DNA of 33,639 nucleotides from DYJE01 sp964637565. Its GTDB lineage: Bacteria > Desulfobacterota > Desulfobacteria > Desulfobacterales > Desulfolunaceae. The position numbers and the translations under genes were made by a program. Location of the stretch: the NCBI GenBank assembly GCA_964637565.1, contig CAZWTY010000040.1:1-33639 (forward strand), read 5' to 3'. Shown here one piece after another: positions 7,999-16,376 of the stretch. Within the stretch, counting starts at the first letter, position 1. Each line of letters begins with the position of its first letter. The notes under the pieces were generated by a model. The model did no database searches. It saw only the letters and a program-made list of their open reading frames with translations, and was not told where the DNA came from.

Positions 7999-8964
7999 CT
8001 AAATCTCGATTCTCCAGCAGCGATGAATCTTCTTTCTCGGGGTGATGTAATCCACAGGAATGGTTTCCTCGGTGATCTCCCGGATGCCCCGGACCTCCAG
8101 ATGCTCGAAACAGGGAGTGAAACTCTGGTGATTCGTTGAAAAAAAGATCGTTCCGTTTTTTCTCATCAACTGAACGACCATGCGAAGCATCACGGGATGG
8201 TCCCTCTGCACATCGAAATCCGTCCCATGGGCCCGGGTATTTGAAAAAGACGGCGGGTCCACCACGGCCAGATCGAACTCCAGGCCTTTGGCTGCCGCTT
8301 TTTTAAGGAAAGGCAGGGTGTGTTCCCGGACCAGGGTGTGCTCGGTTTCGGAAATCCCGTTCAGTCTGAAATTGTCACGGACCCAGTTGATGGCCGTTTC
8401 CGAGCGGTCCACGGACACCGAAGACCGGGCCCCGCCTTTGGCGGCATAGCAGGTGAAGGCCCCTGTGTAGCAGTAAAGGTTCAGAAAATCCCTGTCCTTT
8501 GCCATGTTTCTCACCATGACGCGGGTGTTGCGGTGATCCGAAAAGAGCCCGGTATCCACGTAATCGTAAGGATTCACGGAAAACAACAGGTCCCTTTCCC
8601 TCATCACGATTTTCTTATCGGTGTAATCGACCCGTTTGTAGCGCTTGCCCTCTTTGATTCCGTAAAACCGTTCTTTGAGATGGATATGTTCGAAAGGCAC
8701 ATCCAGAGCCCGTCCCAGGGCCTCGCCCATCATGGGAAGCCATTCGGGCACGCTCTGTTTCCGGGTGTACTCCCCCACCACCAGATGGCCGCCATACCAG
8801 TCCACCACCGCCCTGATTTCCGGGATATCCCAGTCGTACAGGCGAAACACGTCAATCTGTTCCCGGGCGAACGTTTTCCTGAGGTGTTTGAACTTTTTTT
8901 TGACCCTGTTGGCGAGCATTTCCGCCTGGCCCTGGAATTTTTTCCGGATTTCTTCGTCGATCAT
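7999..8964 (-). CDS. rlmK: 23S rRNA m7G2069-type methyltransferase (RlmK, stand-alone)
   Basis: Matches the C-terminal (RlmK) half of the enterobacterial fusion RlmKL, which methylates N7 of G2069 in 23S rRNA. The 321 residues include the entry segment YVDTGLFSDHRNTR (about 136-148), the SAM-binding motif LNLYCYTGAFTCYAA (about 161-175) and the catalytic-type motif VVDPPSFSN (about 234-242). The frame is open further upstream to 9132, but the ATG at 8964 has AAGGA five bases before it and begins where the conserved sequence begins. The matching RlmL half is a separate gene on the other strand 4 kb away (12925). Stand-alone RlmK-type enzymes can be hard to tell from RlmI relatives, but the partner gene here supports RlmK. 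Confidence 0.82.
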   Translation of the reverse strand: MIDEEIRKKFQGQAEMLANRVKKKFKHLRKTFAREQIDVFRLYDWDIPEIRAVVDWYGGHLVVGEYTRKQSVPEWLPMMGEALGRALDVPFEHIHLKERFYGIKEGKRYKRVDYTDKKIVMRERDLLFSVNPYDYVDTGLFSDHRNTRVMVRNMAKDRDFLNLYCYTGAFTCYAAKGGARSSVSVDRSETAINWVRDNFRLNGISETEHTLVREHTLPFLKKAAAKGLEFDLAVVDPPSFSNTRAHGTDFDVQRDHPVMLRMVVQLMRKNGTIFFSTNHQSFTPCFEHLEVRGIREITEETIPVDYITPRKKIHRCWRIEI

Positions 8965-9125
8965 GCCGTTCCTTGTGCCTTTTTCCCTGAAGGTTAAACG
9001 GGCCTCGGGGACCGAGGTACCCATCCATCCATTTCCCGCGAAAGATGAATACACGCTTCTTACCGGAAAAACCATGAAAAGACAAGACCGGGTCCAGAGG
9101 CCGTACGGTGCAACCGGAGGGAATA

Positions 9126-9160
9126 TTGACATTGACTCTTTCCGGCCGTTAAATTATATC
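9126..9160 (+). promoter_or_regulatory. Overlapping tandem sigma-70 promoters for the LVIVD gene
   Basis: Two -35-like boxes lie back to back, TTGACA (9126-9131) and TTGACT (9132-9137). Each has a -10-like hexamer at 17-base spacing: TTAAAT (9149-9154) and TATATC (9155-9160). Either would start transcription 40-45 bp before the ATG at 9210. Confidence 0.5.
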
Positions 9161-9209
9161 TAACCCAAACATTTTTGCTTTTTCACTCTATGAAACAAGG
9201 GTCATTGCC

Positions 9210-11768
9210 ATGAAACGCCTGTCTTGCCTGATCGGTTTAGCCATTCTCGTCTTTCACGTCGTACCTTCGTATGGTGACAACTTTACCGGAACCGGCTCTC
9301 GCTGGCCTGCGGCCCAGCTCAAATCCATCGCCGCGGACAACGGTTATGTCTACGCCGGAGACGGCGACACTCTCAGCATTTTCAGAAAAACCGATTTTCA
9401 GCGAGTGGCGTATCTGCGTTTCAAAAACACCACCGAAGGCGTCCGGTCTCTTGCCTATTACTCCACAGGTACCAAAAATGTCATCTACGCGGCCTGCGGA
9501 TACTCGGGAATCCAGATCGTCGATGTGACCGACCCTTTGAATCCCAGCCAGGAGAACACCGGGCAGATAGGGCCTGACCTGGCCCACACCGGAGCTTTCG
9601 CCACCTCCATCCACGGCCCCATACCCGGCGCCGCAGCCTATGTCCGTGCCTACGATATCGAAATCCACAACCGTTACGCCTTTATCGCGGACAACACTTA
9701 CGGTATCCGGGTTCTCGACCTGAACAACCCCCTGGTTCCCGAAGAAGCCGGATATCTGAGCCTGACGTCCGGTTCACCGAAATTCTATCCCCTGAGCATC
9801 GACATCTACGCCACAGGTCCCTCCAGCAATGTCTACGCGGTGCTTATCCTGAATTCATCCTGGGGCTCTCTGATCAGCCGGTACGGGGTCAGCGGCTTCG
9901 GCTCGCCCACCCTGACCCTGACCCATACGGGCTGGACCCTTCTCCAGTCCATCTCAGGCAGCGTGACCATGAACATCCTGGGCCTTGCCAACGATGTGAC
10001 GGACCGTTACGCTTACTGCCTGGACAGCTACGCCAGCGACCTGATGATCTATGACGTCCTTCACCCCACAGACTTTGATGATGTCATCGAACCGATCTTC
10101 ACCCAGCGGAACATCAACGGCAACTCGGCCAATCCCCTGGCCCTGTTCCAGCCCAGAAGCATCGATCTTCGCCGGATCCCCGGCGTCGATACCCACACGG
10201 ACTACGCCTACGTCACCACCTACTACCCGGCCACAAACAAAGACACGGGTTATGTGCTGAAGCCAGGCCTAAAGATCATCAGCATGGCCGATGTGACAAA
10301 ACCTCTGCCCGTGAACGGCGGGTCCTACGATATTCCCGGAGCCAACAGCGTGAAGGTGGTTGAGAACGATGTCTACGTGGCTTCCCAGCGTAACGGGATC
10401 TACAGTCTGAAAACCGATTTCAGCGCCGAAGAAAAAGTCAGCCTTTTCGCCACAGGAAAAACTCCTTTGAACGCCGCCGACATCACCGTGGTCAACAACG
10501 AAATCGTGTACCTCCCCGACAACCGGCCGGGAACGGGCGGCGGACTGACCATCCTGCGGGTGGCGCCTCCCTCGAAAATCGACGATGACGACGAGGAACA
10601 GGAAGACACCAAATCGGTGTATATCGCCAGCCCCGCCTTTCCCGTCCACGAGACGTTCCTGGCCACACCCGGTCAGGCCAAAGCCTTCACCATCAAGGAC
10701 ACGTTCTATTACGGATACATCGCCGACGGCACAGGGGGCATCCAGTTCCTCGACCTGAGACCCAAAGGCCTTGCCGCCCCTGTTCTTGTCCAGGACTCCA
10801 ATCTGCCCATTGACGCGCCTTACGAAGTCGTCGACGTGAATGCCTACGGTAACACCCTGGTGGCCCTGACCACCGATCCGAACCAGGAACTCTGGGCCGT
10901 GGATGTGAGCGTGGGAACCTCGATGGCCATGCCCACCGACTACAGCGGCCAGAAAGCGGCCAGCAATGTCCCCGGCAGCGCCTCGGCCAGAAAGATCGTC
11001 ACTTACAAAGGCCAGGAAGGGACCTACGCCCTGATCGCCAGCGGAACCGACGGACTGACCATTGTCAATCTCATTCCGGATACGGAAAACCCGGTTGTCG
11101 TCCTGCCTCCGGCACCGGAAAACCTGATCCGGGTGGACAACATCCTTGACGCGAGAAACGTGGATGCCGATGCCAAACGAACCGGGATCTACGCCTATGT
11201 GGCCGACGGCCAGCATGGCGTTCGTGTCGTCCGTCTCTACGACCCGTCCAACCTGGCGGACATGGCCCCTGAAGTCGTCAAGACCATCGATGTCTCCACC
11301 TACGGAAACGCTATCGATGCCTCGTATTACAACAACCACCTGTACGTTCTCACCGACAACCCGGACCACGCCGTTCTTCTCTACAACATGGCCGATGTCA
11401 CGAAACCCGTCTTCATGAGTTCAAGCAGCTCCTACGGGGAAGGCCACGCCCTTTGGGCCACCCAGATCACCCTGCCCTGCACCGAGTGCACGTCGGGGTA
11501 CTCGTACATCAAGGGTGTCTTCATCGCCGACGGACCGGGCGGCATCTCCTTCAAACAGGTCACCGATGAAAACTCCGGCATCGACGACCGCCTCTGGTCC
11601 GACGACAGCGCAACCTGCTTTGTCTCAAGCACCAGCCACAATCGCTTGAAAACAGGTTTATTTCCTGTGTTCGTGTTTCTGGGCATCTGCCTTGTTTCTG
11701 TTGTACTATGCGCCATGGTCATCCGGGGTCGCCTGACCATGAGACAGAAAAAGATGGATCATCGATGA
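9210..11768 (+). CDS. Exported LVIVD-repeat (beta-propeller-like) surface protein
   Basis: An 852-residue protein with a clear signal peptide (MKRLSCLIGLAILVFHVVPSYG, cleavage near residue 22). It is built from many degenerate repeats of the LVIVD type, each reading roughly G-hydrophobic-x-V-hydrophobic-D-V-T/S-D-P: IQIVDVTDPLNP, IRVLDLNNPLVP, LKIISMADVTKP, IQFLDLRPKG, VRVVRLYDPSN, VLLYNMADVTKP. Such repeats form bacterial beta-propeller-like folds. An acidic patch (DDDDEEQED) lies near residue 455. A C-terminal membrane segment (TGLFPVFVFLGICLVSVVLCAMV) followed by basic residues suggests an envelope anchor with most of the protein outside the cytosol. The ATG at 9210 has only a weak AGGG site. 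No catalytic motif is visible; role unknown. Confidence 0.8.
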   Translation: MKRLSCLIGLAILVFHVVPSYGDNFTGTGSRWPAAQLKSIAADNGYVYAGDGDTLSIFRKTDFQRVAYLRFKNTTEGVRSLAYYSTGTKNVIYAACGYSGIQIVDVTDPLNPSQENTGQIGPDLAHTGAFATSIHGPIPGAAAYVRAYDIEIHNRYAFIADNTYGIRVLDLNNPLVPEEAGYLSLTSGSPKFYPLSIDIYATGPSSNVYAVLILNSSWGSLISRYGVSGFGSPTLTLTHTGWTLLQSISGSVTMNILGLANDVTDRYAYCLDSYASDLMIYDVLHPTDFDDVIEPIFTQRNINGNSANPLALFQPRSIDLRRIPGVDTHTDYAYVTTYYPATNKDTGYVLKPGLKIISMADVTKPLPVNGGSYDIPGANSVKVVENDVYVASQRNGIYSLKTDFSAEEKVSLFATGKTPLNAADITVVNNEIVYLPDNRPGTGGGLTILRVAPPSKIDDDDEEQEDTKSVYIASPAFPVHETFLATPGQAKAFTIKDTFYYGYIADGTGGIQFLDLRPKGLAAPVLVQDSNLPIDAPYEVVDVNAYGNTLVALTTDPNQELWAVDVSVGTSMAMPTDYSGQKAASNVPGSASARKIVTYKGQEGTYALIASGTDGLTIVNLIPDTENPVVVLPPAPENLIRVDNILDARNVDADAKRTGIYAYVADGQHGVRVVRLYDPSNLADMAPEVVKTIDVSTYGNAIDASYYNNHLYVLTDNPDHAVLLYNMADVTKPVFMSSSSSYGEGHALWATQITLPCTECTSGYSYIKGVFIADGPGGISFKQVTDENSGIDDRLWSDDSATCFVSSTSHNRLKTGLFPVFVFLGICLVSVVLCAMVIRGRLTMRQKKMDHR

Positions 11769-11823
11769 TATATCAACTTAAGCGCTAAGCTCCTTTAGCC
11801 ATTTAAACGTCAGGGGGGGAACC

Positions 11824-12813
11824 ATGACGAAACTCGTCAACGCGGATGGGGGCATCGACTTCGGAATCTACGGTTCAACCGTGGATTCCATCAACTACCT
11901 GGATTACCATCTGGAAAGACCCATGGGCGGAACCGTGTCCCGCCTGATGAAACGGCTCCAGTTCAAGCAGTTCAACTTTATCGGCATTCTGAACCCCGAC
12001 ATCACGGTGGGGCTGGCGGTGGTGGACATGCGATACCTGACCAGCGGTTTCTTCTACATCCATGACCGGACCACCTCTCACCTGACTGAAACCAAATCCA
12101 TCGCCCCCTTTTTCAGCGGGCGCATCGCAGCCGATCCATCGAAGATCGACGCGGCGTATGCCTTTGGCGGGCTGGATATCCGCATCCTGAACAACACGGT
12201 CACAGCCCGGGGGAAAGACATGGATCTCCGGGTCGAGCTTGACCTTAGGCAAACCAATCCGTTGAGGATCTGCACCCGGGCCGGTTACAGGGGCTGGGCC
12301 TACACGGAAAAGACAACACCCGTGGCTGTGCGGGGCAAAATCCAGTGCAAGGGAAAGACCTGGGACATCTCCTCGCCTGAATCCATGGCCCTGGTCGACT
12401 GGTCCGCCGGATTCATGAGACGGAAGACATGCTGGAACTGGGCCGCGTCAGCGACCACCCTGCCCGATGGAAGGAGCTTCGGCCTCAACTGCGCCAGCGG
12501 GGTGAACGAGACAGGATTCACGGAAAACGCTTTCTGGCTGGACCACACTCTGGTCAAGGCGGATACGGTGAATTTCGTCTTTGACAGCAGGGATCTGATG
12601 AAACCCTGGACCGTCCGGTCCTTTGACGGAAAAATCGATCTTGAATTCCATCCGGACGGTCAACGGGGGGAACGGACGAACGCAGTCTTCGCCGCCACAC
12701 GGTTCACCCAGCTCACGGGTTTCTACCAGGGGACCGTGACCACCGCATCGGGCGAAACGGTTTCCATACCCCATGTTCCGGGATTTGCCGAAGACCATTA
12801 CATCCTCTGGTGA
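11824..12813 (+). CDS. DUF2804-family protein
   Basis: A 329-residue protein without signal peptide or membrane segment. Segments such as MALVDWSAGFMRRKTCWNWAASA followed by DGRSFGLNCASGVNETGFTENAFWLD match the central signature of the DUF2804 family, whose biochemical role is not established. The predicted fold is beta-rich, with many Trp/Phe residues. The ATG at 11824 follows a strong CAGGGGGG purine run. It lies 55 bp after the LVIVD gene and may be co-transcribed with it. Family membership is fairly sure; function unknown. Confidence 0.75.
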   Translation: MTKLVNADGGIDFGIYGSTVDSINYLDYHLERPMGGTVSRLMKRLQFKQFNFIGILNPDITVGLAVVDMRYLTSGFFYIHDRTTSHLTETKSIAPFFSGRIAADPSKIDAAYAFGGLDIRILNNTVTARGKDMDLRVELDLRQTNPLRICTRAGYRGWAYTEKTTPVAVRGKIQCKGKTWDISSPESMALVDWSAGFMRRKTCWNWAASATTLPDGRSFGLNCASGVNETGFTENAFWLDHTLVKADTVNFVFDSRDLMKPWTVRSFDGKIDLEFHPDGQRGERTNAVFAATRFTQLTGFYQGTVTTASGETVSIPHVPGFAEDHYILW

Positions 12814-12924
12814 TCCCCGGCATCCCGGCCTTGTGAAAAAACTTTCGCTTTGACTTGACAATCCCCGCAACTTCGGGAATGGTGTGCCACATTTGCCCCA
12901 AGGAACGAACACATAGAGGACACC

Positions 12925-14067
12925 ATGTACCTGTACCAGACAAACAGCGAATATTACGCCCAGATCTCCGATGGACTGGAAGAACTGGGCCGGAAAGAAC
13001 TGACCTGGCTCGGAGTCCGGCAGTTGAGAGCCGAACACCGAGGTTTCCATTTCAAAGCCGACCACGAAACCCTGTACCGGGTCAACTACAAATCACGGCT
13101 CTTCACCCGGGTCTTAGCCCCCCTGGTGTCCTTTCCCTGCCACGATGAAAAAAAACTCTACGACATGGCCCGATCCATCGAATGGAGCGATTTCATTTCC
13201 GAAACAGGATCCTTTGCCGTGTTCGCCCATGTGTCGGACAGCAAGATCAACAACTCCCATTTCGCGTCTCTAAAAGTCAAGGACGCCATCGTGGACCAGT
13301 TCAGGGACAAAACAGGAATCCGGCCCAACGTGGACACCAAGTTCCCCGATGTCTGGTTCAACCTCCATATCCGGAAAAACAGAGCGGTGATCAGCCTGGA
13401 CACTTCGGGGGGCAGTCTCCACCGCCGGGGCTACAGGAGAAAATCCGTGGAAGCCCCCATGCAGGAAACCCTGGCCGCCGCCATCATCCAGCTCACCGAG
13501 TGGGACGGCGACGAACAGCCCCTGTACGATCCCATGTGCGGGTCGGGCACCCTTCTCTGTGAAGCCCTGATGTACTGCTGCAACATCCCCGCAGGATTCC
13601 TGAAAACCGATTTCGGATTCACCCGTCTTCCCGACTTCGACCGGGGCCTGTGGCAAGAGCTGAAACGGAAAAGCAAAAAACAGATCCGGAACCTGCCCGA
13701 GCACCTCATTGCCGGCAGCGACATATCCCCCCAGGCCGTGTCCGCCGCCATGGCCAACCTCAACAAGCTGCCCGGCGGGAAATATGTGGATATATCCCGG
13801 ACGCCGTTCGAAGACATCGGCAACCTCCAGAATACCCTGATCGTCTGCAACCCGCCCTACGGCATCCGCCTGGACAAAGGCAAGGACATGGGACCGTTCT
13901 ACAAACGTCTAGGGGATTTCCTGAAGTGCAACTGCCAGGGCTCCACGGCCTACATCTACTTCGGGGACAGGGAGTACATCAAAAAGGTGGGGCTCAAATC
14001 CGACATCAAAATCCCCTTAAAAAACGGAGGTCTCGACGGCCGGCTGGTAAAGTACGATCTGTACTGA
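12925..14067 (+). CDS. rlmL: 23S rRNA m2G2445-type methyltransferase (RlmL, stand-alone, THUMP domain)
   Basis: Corresponds to the N-terminal half of RlmKL, which makes N2-methylguanine at position 2445 of 23S rRNA. The 380 residues comprise a ferredoxin-like/THUMP region (about 1-160) ending in SLDTSGGSLHRRGYRRK, then a SAM methyltransferase domain. That domain has DPMCGSGTLLCEA (202-214), the acidic ribose-binding loop GSDISPQAV and the catalytic motif CNPPYGIRL (308-316), the NPPY form used for exocyclic-amine methylation. The ATG at 12925 has GAGGA a few bases upstream. The gene ends soon after the methyltransferase fold, confirming that the RlmK half is absent; it lies at 7999-8964 on the other strand. 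Confidence 0.92.
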   Translation: MYLYQTNSEYYAQISDGLEELGRKELTWLGVRQLRAEHRGFHFKADHETLYRVNYKSRLFTRVLAPLVSFPCHDEKKLYDMARSIEWSDFISETGSFAVFAHVSDSKINNSHFASLKVKDAIVDQFRDKTGIRPNVDTKFPDVWFNLHIRKNRAVISLDTSGGSLHRRGYRRKSVEAPMQETLAAAIIQLTEWDGDEQPLYDPMCGSGTLLCEALMYCCNIPAGFLKTDFGFTRLPDFDRGLWQELKRKSKKQIRNLPEHLIAGSDISPQAVSAAMANLNKLPGGKYVDISRTPFEDIGNLQNTLIVCNPPYGIRLDKGKDMGPFYKRLGDFLKCNCQGSTAYIYFGDREYIKKVGLKSDIKIPLKNGGLDGRLVKYDLY

Positions 14068-14096
14068 CTGCAAACCATCATAAAAAAAACTCCTCT

Positions 14097-14140
14097 GCCC
14101 CCGGCGGCCCTGCCGGGGGCCAAACTTTTTGAAAAAGTTT
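14097..14140. terminator. Double-hairpin terminator between convergent genes
   Basis: Two adjacent perfect palindromes. GCCCCCGGC (14097-14105) pairs with GCCGGGGGC (14112-14120) around a 6-base loop. AAACTTTTT (14122-14130) pairs with AAAAAGTTT (14132-14140) around one G. The A- and T-runs allow it to work in both directions between rlmL and the minus-strand methyltransferase. The composite looks like a recurring intergenic element rather than a one-off terminator. Confidence 0.7.
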
Positions 14141-14204
14141 GACAAAACATGCCTTAAAATTTCACGCTTCGTAAAACGTCTTATTCCCAAAAAGTTTCGA
14201 TAAA

Positions 14205-14789
14205 TCAACCCCTCTGTTTTTCCGAGACATCCGTTTCCAAGACGGCTCCCATACCCAGGAAAAACCGTGGCCGGTCCAAAATTGAAAAGCCGGATCGGGT
14301 CGCTGTGTCCAGGGACAAGGCAAACTCCTTCCGGCTGACGTGGATCGGGGGCTCCACCATCAGAAATTTCCCTCCCGGAGCCATCAAACCGGCCAATTCA
14401 TCGAAAAAAGCCCGCTGGTCGGGCAGTTCATGCACCACGTAAAACGCCATGGCAAAATCGAAAGACCCGGCAAGGTTCAACGAGGTTTCGCCGCACTGGT
14501 GGAGAATGACCCGTTCCTGCAGGGCGCTGCCATCCATTTTCCCCGCAATTCTTTTCAGCATGCCCACCTGAAGATCGCAGGCCACCACACATCCCCGGCC
14601 GCCCACCATGCGGGCCATGGGAAGGGTGAAAAAACCGGGGCCGCAGCCCACATCAAGAGCCCTCATCCCTTCTTTCACATAGGGTGCAAGAATCTTGTCC
14701 GGGTTATGAATCCAGGATCGAAGCCGACCCTCCAGATACCCGGAATACTCAACAGGACAGACACGGTGCCTGGCTGGTGCCGTTTTCAT
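14205..14789 (-). CDS. Class I SAM-dependent methyltransferase
   Basis: A 194-residue cytosolic protein of the Methyltransf_11/25 type. Motif I is RALDVGCGPGFFTLPMAR, the acidic loop is VVACDLQVGML, and the later motifs FDFAMAFYVVHELPD and LMAPGGKFLMVEPP give the standard seven-stranded fold. The ATG at 14789 (MKTAPARHR) has a perfect AAGGAGG site upstream; an ATG at 14810 lies before that site and is rejected. The substrate cannot be told from sequence; the general pattern resembles UbiE/arsenite-type small-molecule methyltransferases. It is convergent with rlmL across the terminator at 14097. Confidence 0.85.
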   Translation of the reverse strand: MKTAPARHRVCPVEYSGYLEGRLRSWIHNPDKILAPYVKEGMRALDVGCGPGFFTLPMARMVGGRGCVVACDLQVGMLKRIAGKMDGSALQERVILHQCGETSLNLAGSFDFAMAFYVVHELPDQRAFFDELAGLMAPGGKFLMVEPPIHVSRKEFALSLDTATRSGFSILDRPRFFLGMGAVLETDVSEKQRG

Positions 14790-14940
14790 AAAGGTTTCCT
14801 CCTTGATCATGATGTCAGGGGTCGTGGTATCCCCGGACCTGAATGGATCTACCCGCCATAAGCGAGGAGAGAGCAGGATAAACGTCAGGTATGACCAGTG
14901 GCCGGATCAAGCACGATCTCGATAAAAAAACATCTCTCTA

Positions 14941-15738
14941 TCAGAGATCCCGGAAGGCCCTGATCTTTCCGGGACGCCAGAAAGCCATCCATGTACCGTC
15001 CCAACGAGCCTTGTAATGCTTTCCCGAAACATAGAACCAGTCTTTGAGAAACGCGTCCCGTGATACGGCCCGGATGCCTGCCCCGGGGTTCAGGGAATCC
15101 ACAAAAAACACGGAAGAATTTTGGAGATCGTCACCGATGAGGGTCAGGTAGTGGCCGGGAAGGAGGGACACTCCGTCCAGGTGGATGACCACCGGAACGC
15201 CGTGGTTCAGGAGTTTTTCCCGGATATCATCCAGTCTGTCGCTTCTGTCCCGGATGTTTTCCGGAGCGATGGACGATGAACACACGTGGACGTGGTAAAG
15301 CGGGTCGTCAGGGTTCCGTGAACGGTAGAGATTGGACACTTTGGCCATCAGGGTCCAGTTCGATCCCGTGCTGTAGGGCTGGATGTATTTCGCGAAATCC
15401 GAATCATCCACGAATCGTGAGGAAGAGCCCCGGATGGGGCGGATCGTGAGAGGCCGGTCAAGCCACCTTTTACCGGACCGGGCTTTAATCTCAAAGGTTC
15501 CGAAATCCCCGTAGTAGGCGATGATCTGGTACAGGGCGGCCGGGCCGCAGTAGCCGGAACCGTCGATGGGGGCCACCCATTCCCAGGCTCTGGCGTGGTG
15601 GACAGGCTGCCGGGCAGTTCCAGGGACCCGGCTTGATTTTTCATGAACCAGGCGGCCGCCGTGACATGGTGCCACCACACCCAGAGTCCACATAAAAACA
15701 AGTGCCGAGGCCAGGGGAAGAACAGGTGTCATTTTCAA
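14941..15738 (-). CDS. Exported C39-like (papain-fold) cysteine peptidase-family protein
   Basis: A 265-residue protein with an N-terminal signal peptide (hydrophobic stretch VLPLASALVFMWTLGVVAPCHG). The first active-site motif is GSGYCGPAALYQIIAYYG with Cys64. LLPGHYLTLIGDD supplies His196, and FFVDSLNPG supplies the Asp/Asn. Together these give the Cys-His-Asp arrangement of the peptidase C39-like family. The start is probably the TTG at 15738, which has AAGGA eight bases upstream; the ATG at 15732 is the alternative. PC before the mature part does not make a proper lipobox, so it should be soluble periplasmic or secreted. No ABC transporter with a C39 domain lies near, so bacteriocin processing is unlikely. 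Substrate unknown. Confidence 0.7.
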   Translation of the reverse strand: MKMTPVLPLASALVFMWTLGVVAPCHGGRLVHEKSSRVPGTARQPVHHARAWEWVAPIDGSGYCGPAALYQIIAYYGDFGTFEIKARSGKRWLDRPLTIRPIRGSSSRFVDDSDFAKYIQPYSTGSNWTLMAKVSNLYRSRNPDDPLYHVHVCSSSIAPENIRDRSDRLDDIREKLLNHGVPVVIHLDGVSLLPGHYLTLIGDDLQNSSVFFVDSLNPGAGIRAVSRDAFLKDWFYVSGKHYKARWDGTWMAFWRPGKIRAFRDL

Positions 15739-15812
15739 GATTCATTTCCTTGCCAGGAAAGCCGGGGCCCCCGAAACCCGGACTTTACGAGACGTCTGCC
15801 GGTGCTTCCGGC

Positions 15813-16256
15813 CTACATTTTCACCACAAGAACGGCGATTCCCTCAAGGGCTCTCACCAGCTTGATGCTCACATCCCCCATGACGAACTCTTCGGCCTTG
15901 GACATCCTCTTCCGTCCGATGACCACCATGGTGGGTTTCAAAATCTGGGCCTGGTCGATGATGCCATCGGCAATGGTGGGATAGGGCTCCATTACCAGGA
16001 CATTTTCGATATTTTCGGGAAAGAACCCCTTGCTGATCAGATAATCCCTGGCGTTTTCAAGGATGGCCGTGTATTTGGCCGGTTGCTGGTTCATGTACTT
16101 TTTACCCATCAGTTCCTCACCGCCCGAAGGCTTCCGGAACACATGGAGAAGAACGATCTGCAAGTCATCCGGACAAAGGGACAGATTGCCGATATAGTCC
16201 AGAACCGCCCGCGAGCTCATGGAATCGTTCAAGGCGACCAATAATTTGTTTCCCAT
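15813..16256 (-). CDS. Universal stress protein (UspA family)
   Basis: A 147-residue single-domain protein with the UspA fold: beta-1 KLLVALNDSMSSRAVLDY, LQIVLLHVF in strand 2, and a C-terminal VVIGRKRMSKAEEFVMGDVSIKLVR. The family's ATP-binding motif G-x2-G-x9-G-(S/T) is only partly kept here. The first glycine is present, the second position is Arg, and the last pair is Gly-Asp. This may therefore belong to the group that does not bind ATP well. The ATG at 16256 has GGAGGGA upstream and matches the family start. It lies downstream of a GAF-domain gene in the same orientation, a sensible stress/signal pairing. Confidence 0.88.
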   Translation of the reverse strand: MGNKLLVALNDSMSSRAVLDYIGNLSLCPDDLQIVLLHVFRKPSGGEELMGKKYMNQQPAKYTAILENARDYLISKGFFPENIENVLVMEPYPTIADGIIDQAQILKPTMVVIGRKRMSKAEEFVMGDVSIKLVRALEGIAVLVVKM

Positions 16257-16376
16257 GAAGACATCCCTCCACCTGTCGTTTGTCTCTCCGGTTTTCGTCA
16301 CACAGGTGCTCTCCGAATGCGAACCCGACCTTTCGGAACCCACGCCCCAAGGTCCTGCCCGTTTTCCAAAGAGACT

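Noticed and set aside
12855..12883. TTGACA followed at 17 bases by AATGGT upstream of rlmL
   Set aside because: The -35 is perfect but the -10 has three mismatches and the spacer contains a GC-rich CCCG/CGGG hairpin; not strong enough to list as a promoter.
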